Below, piece by piece: positions 63,122 through 64,000 of a stretch of DNA of 64,000 nucleotides. A program made the translations under genes and the position numbers. The notes under the pieces are model-generated. The model ran no database searches. It saw nothing but the letters and a program-made list of their open reading frames with translations, and was not told the DNA's origin. The DNA lies in assembly GCF_024451105.1 (NCBI RefSeq), contig NZ_JANGEY010000001.1:310001-374000 (forward strand), in the 5' to 3' direction. Positions within the stretch are counted from its first letter, which is position 1; each line of letters starts with the position of its first letter. Source of the stretch: Stutzerimonas stutzeri (lineage in GTDB: Bacteria > Pseudomonadota > Gammaproteobacteria > Pseudomonadales > Pseudomonadaceae).

Positions 63122-64000
63122 ATGCCCAGCGAACTCGCCCCCACCCTCGACTGGCTGCAGGCGCAGCCGCAGCTGTTCGCCGCCGCCTGCGCGATCCTGC
63201 TGGCCGGCGTCGCCTGGCTGGCCAACTGGATCGTCAAGCACCTGCTGGTGCGCGGCATCCACCGCGCCCTAGGCGCCACCGCCATCGGCCGGCACATCGT
63301 CACCGGCGAGCAGAGCATCGTCCGCCGGCTGTCCAACATCGTCCCCGCGCTGGTGCTGTCCAGCGGCATCAAGCTGATCCCGCAGCTGCCGCAGGCCGCG
63401 GTGACCGTGGTGGAGAACGTCTGCCAGGCGTTCGTCGTGCTGACCGTGGCGCTGGCCATCGGCGGCCTGCTCAAGGTCGCCAACGCGCTCTACCAGCAGC
63501 GTCCCGACGCCCACCTCAAGCCGATCAAGGGCTACCTGCAGGTGGTGCAGATCGTCGTCTACGCCATCGCCAGCATCCTGATCGTCGCCAGCCTGATCGA
63601 CCGCTCGCCGCTGATCCTGCTCTCCGGCCTCGGCGCCATGGCCGCGGTGCTGATGCTGATCTTCCAGGACACCCTGCTGTCGCTGGTGGCCAGCGTGCAG
63701 ATCAGCTCCAGCGACATCGTCCGGGTCGGCGACTGGGTGGAGATGCCGGCGCTGAACGCCGACGGCGACGTGATCGACATCGCCCTGCACACCGTCAAGG
63801 TGCAGAACTGGGACAAGACCATCACCTGCATCCCGACCAAACGCTTCATCAGCGACCCGTTCAAGAACTGGCGCGGCATGCAGGAATCGGGCGGCCGGCG
63901 GATCATGCGCAACCTGTACCTGGACCAGAACAGCGTGCGCTTCCTGGACAGCGAGGAAATCGCCCGGCTCGGCCGCTTCGCCCTGCTGCACGACTATCTG
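63122..64000 (+). CDS. Mechanosensitive ion channel, MscS family (partial, 3' end cut by window)
   Basis: First 293 residues, open to the window edge. It has several N-terminal membrane helices, then the pore helix and beta domain: LLSGLGAMAAVLMLIFQDTL, LLSLVASVQISSSDIVRVGD, WVEMPALNADGDVIDIALHT and VKVQNWDKTITCIPTKRFIS. These match the MscS-like YbdG (mini-conductance) branch. AAGGAGAAGCCA precedes ATG 63122. Family C-terminus not visible. Confidence 0.93.
   Translation, partial: MPSELAPTLDWLQAQPQLFAAACAILLAGVAWLANWIVKHLLVRGIHRALGATAIGRHIVTGEQSIVRRLSNIVPALVLSSGIKLIPQLPQAAVTVVENVCQAFVVLTVALAIGGLLKVANALYQQRPDAHLKPIKGYLQVVQIVVYAIASILIVASLIDRSPLILLSGLGAMAAVLMLIFQDTLLSLVASVQISSSDIVRVGDWVEMPALNADGDVIDIALHTVKVQNWDKTITCIPTKRFISDPFKNWRGMQESGGRRIMRNLYLDQNSVRFLDSEEIARLGRFALLHDYL

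Overview
The window is a stretch of very GC-rich gammaproteobacterial chromosome, and the gene content and order fit Pseudomonas sensu lato. Indicators are the run iscR-iscS-iscU-iscA-hscB-hscA-fdx-iscX / ndk-rlmN-pilF-rodZ-ispG-hisS-yfgM-bamB-der, the queA-tgt-yajC-secD-secF block, the divergent lptFG / pepA-holC-valS block, the type IV pilotin PilF, and a PP_4765-type flavoprotein. I saw no rRNA, insertion sequence, phage or CRISPR array. Almost everything is core genome. The accessory signals are small palindromic repeats, a frameshifted exporter gene and a few poorly known proteins.

Layout. 1-4451 (minus): a formate dehydrogenase-N operon, fdnG-fdnH-fdnI (fdnI cut by the window edge). fdnG is interrupted by an in-frame UGA that is almost certainly selenocysteine, with a SECIS-like hairpin directly after it. 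4584-8837 (plus): a half-size DMT-type membrane protein, a tandem universal stress protein, a MATE exporter and a flavoprotein. 8997-25780 (minus): one long array covering cysteine supply (cysE), Fe-S cluster assembly (isc), nucleotide metabolism (ndk), rRNA/tRNA modification (rlmN, trmJ), pilus assembly (pilF), cell shape (rodZ), isoprenoid synthesis (ispG, itself an Fe-S enzyme), translation (hisS), outer-membrane and secretion quality control (yfgM, bamB) and ribosome assembly (der). Two abutting IscR-type operator sites precede iscR. 25916-32360: suhB (plus), convergent with queA-tgt-yajC-secD-secF (minus). 32634-36262 (plus): ackA-pta acetate pathway and tRNA-Leu(CAA) with a clean promoter and terminator. 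36327-43008: an RDD membrane protein, an unrecognised large lipoprotein, lptF-lptG (minus), and pepA-holC plus a proline-rich small protein. 43252-52880 (plus): valS, NhaD antiporter, a small HTH protein coupled to an SLC13/RCK transporter, the NfeD/SPFH pair, rlmF and yigZ. 52884-57499: an AsnC/Lrp regulator divergent from a frameshifted YjeH-type amino-acid exporter, an orphan TAXI-type binding protein, and an MFS transporter overlapping a 40-residue membrane peptide gene. 57611-64000: ndpA, a PPK2-family kinase, a GIY-YIG protein, a carboxylesterase, the DEAD-box helicase RhlB, an M23 peptidase and a truncated MscS-type channel.

Many genes are translationally coupled through ATGA, GTGA or TGATG overlaps (rodZ/pilF, bamB/yfgM, cysE/trmJ, tgt/queA, lptG/lptF, the HTH/SLC13 pair, the small peptide/MFS pair). 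No intergenic stretch without a gene exceeds about 300 bases; the longer ones (18294-18564, 26732-26959, 32361-32633, 43009-43251) carry hairpins, repeats or promoter elements and are listed. Statements about families are from general knowledge of those families; no database search was run.
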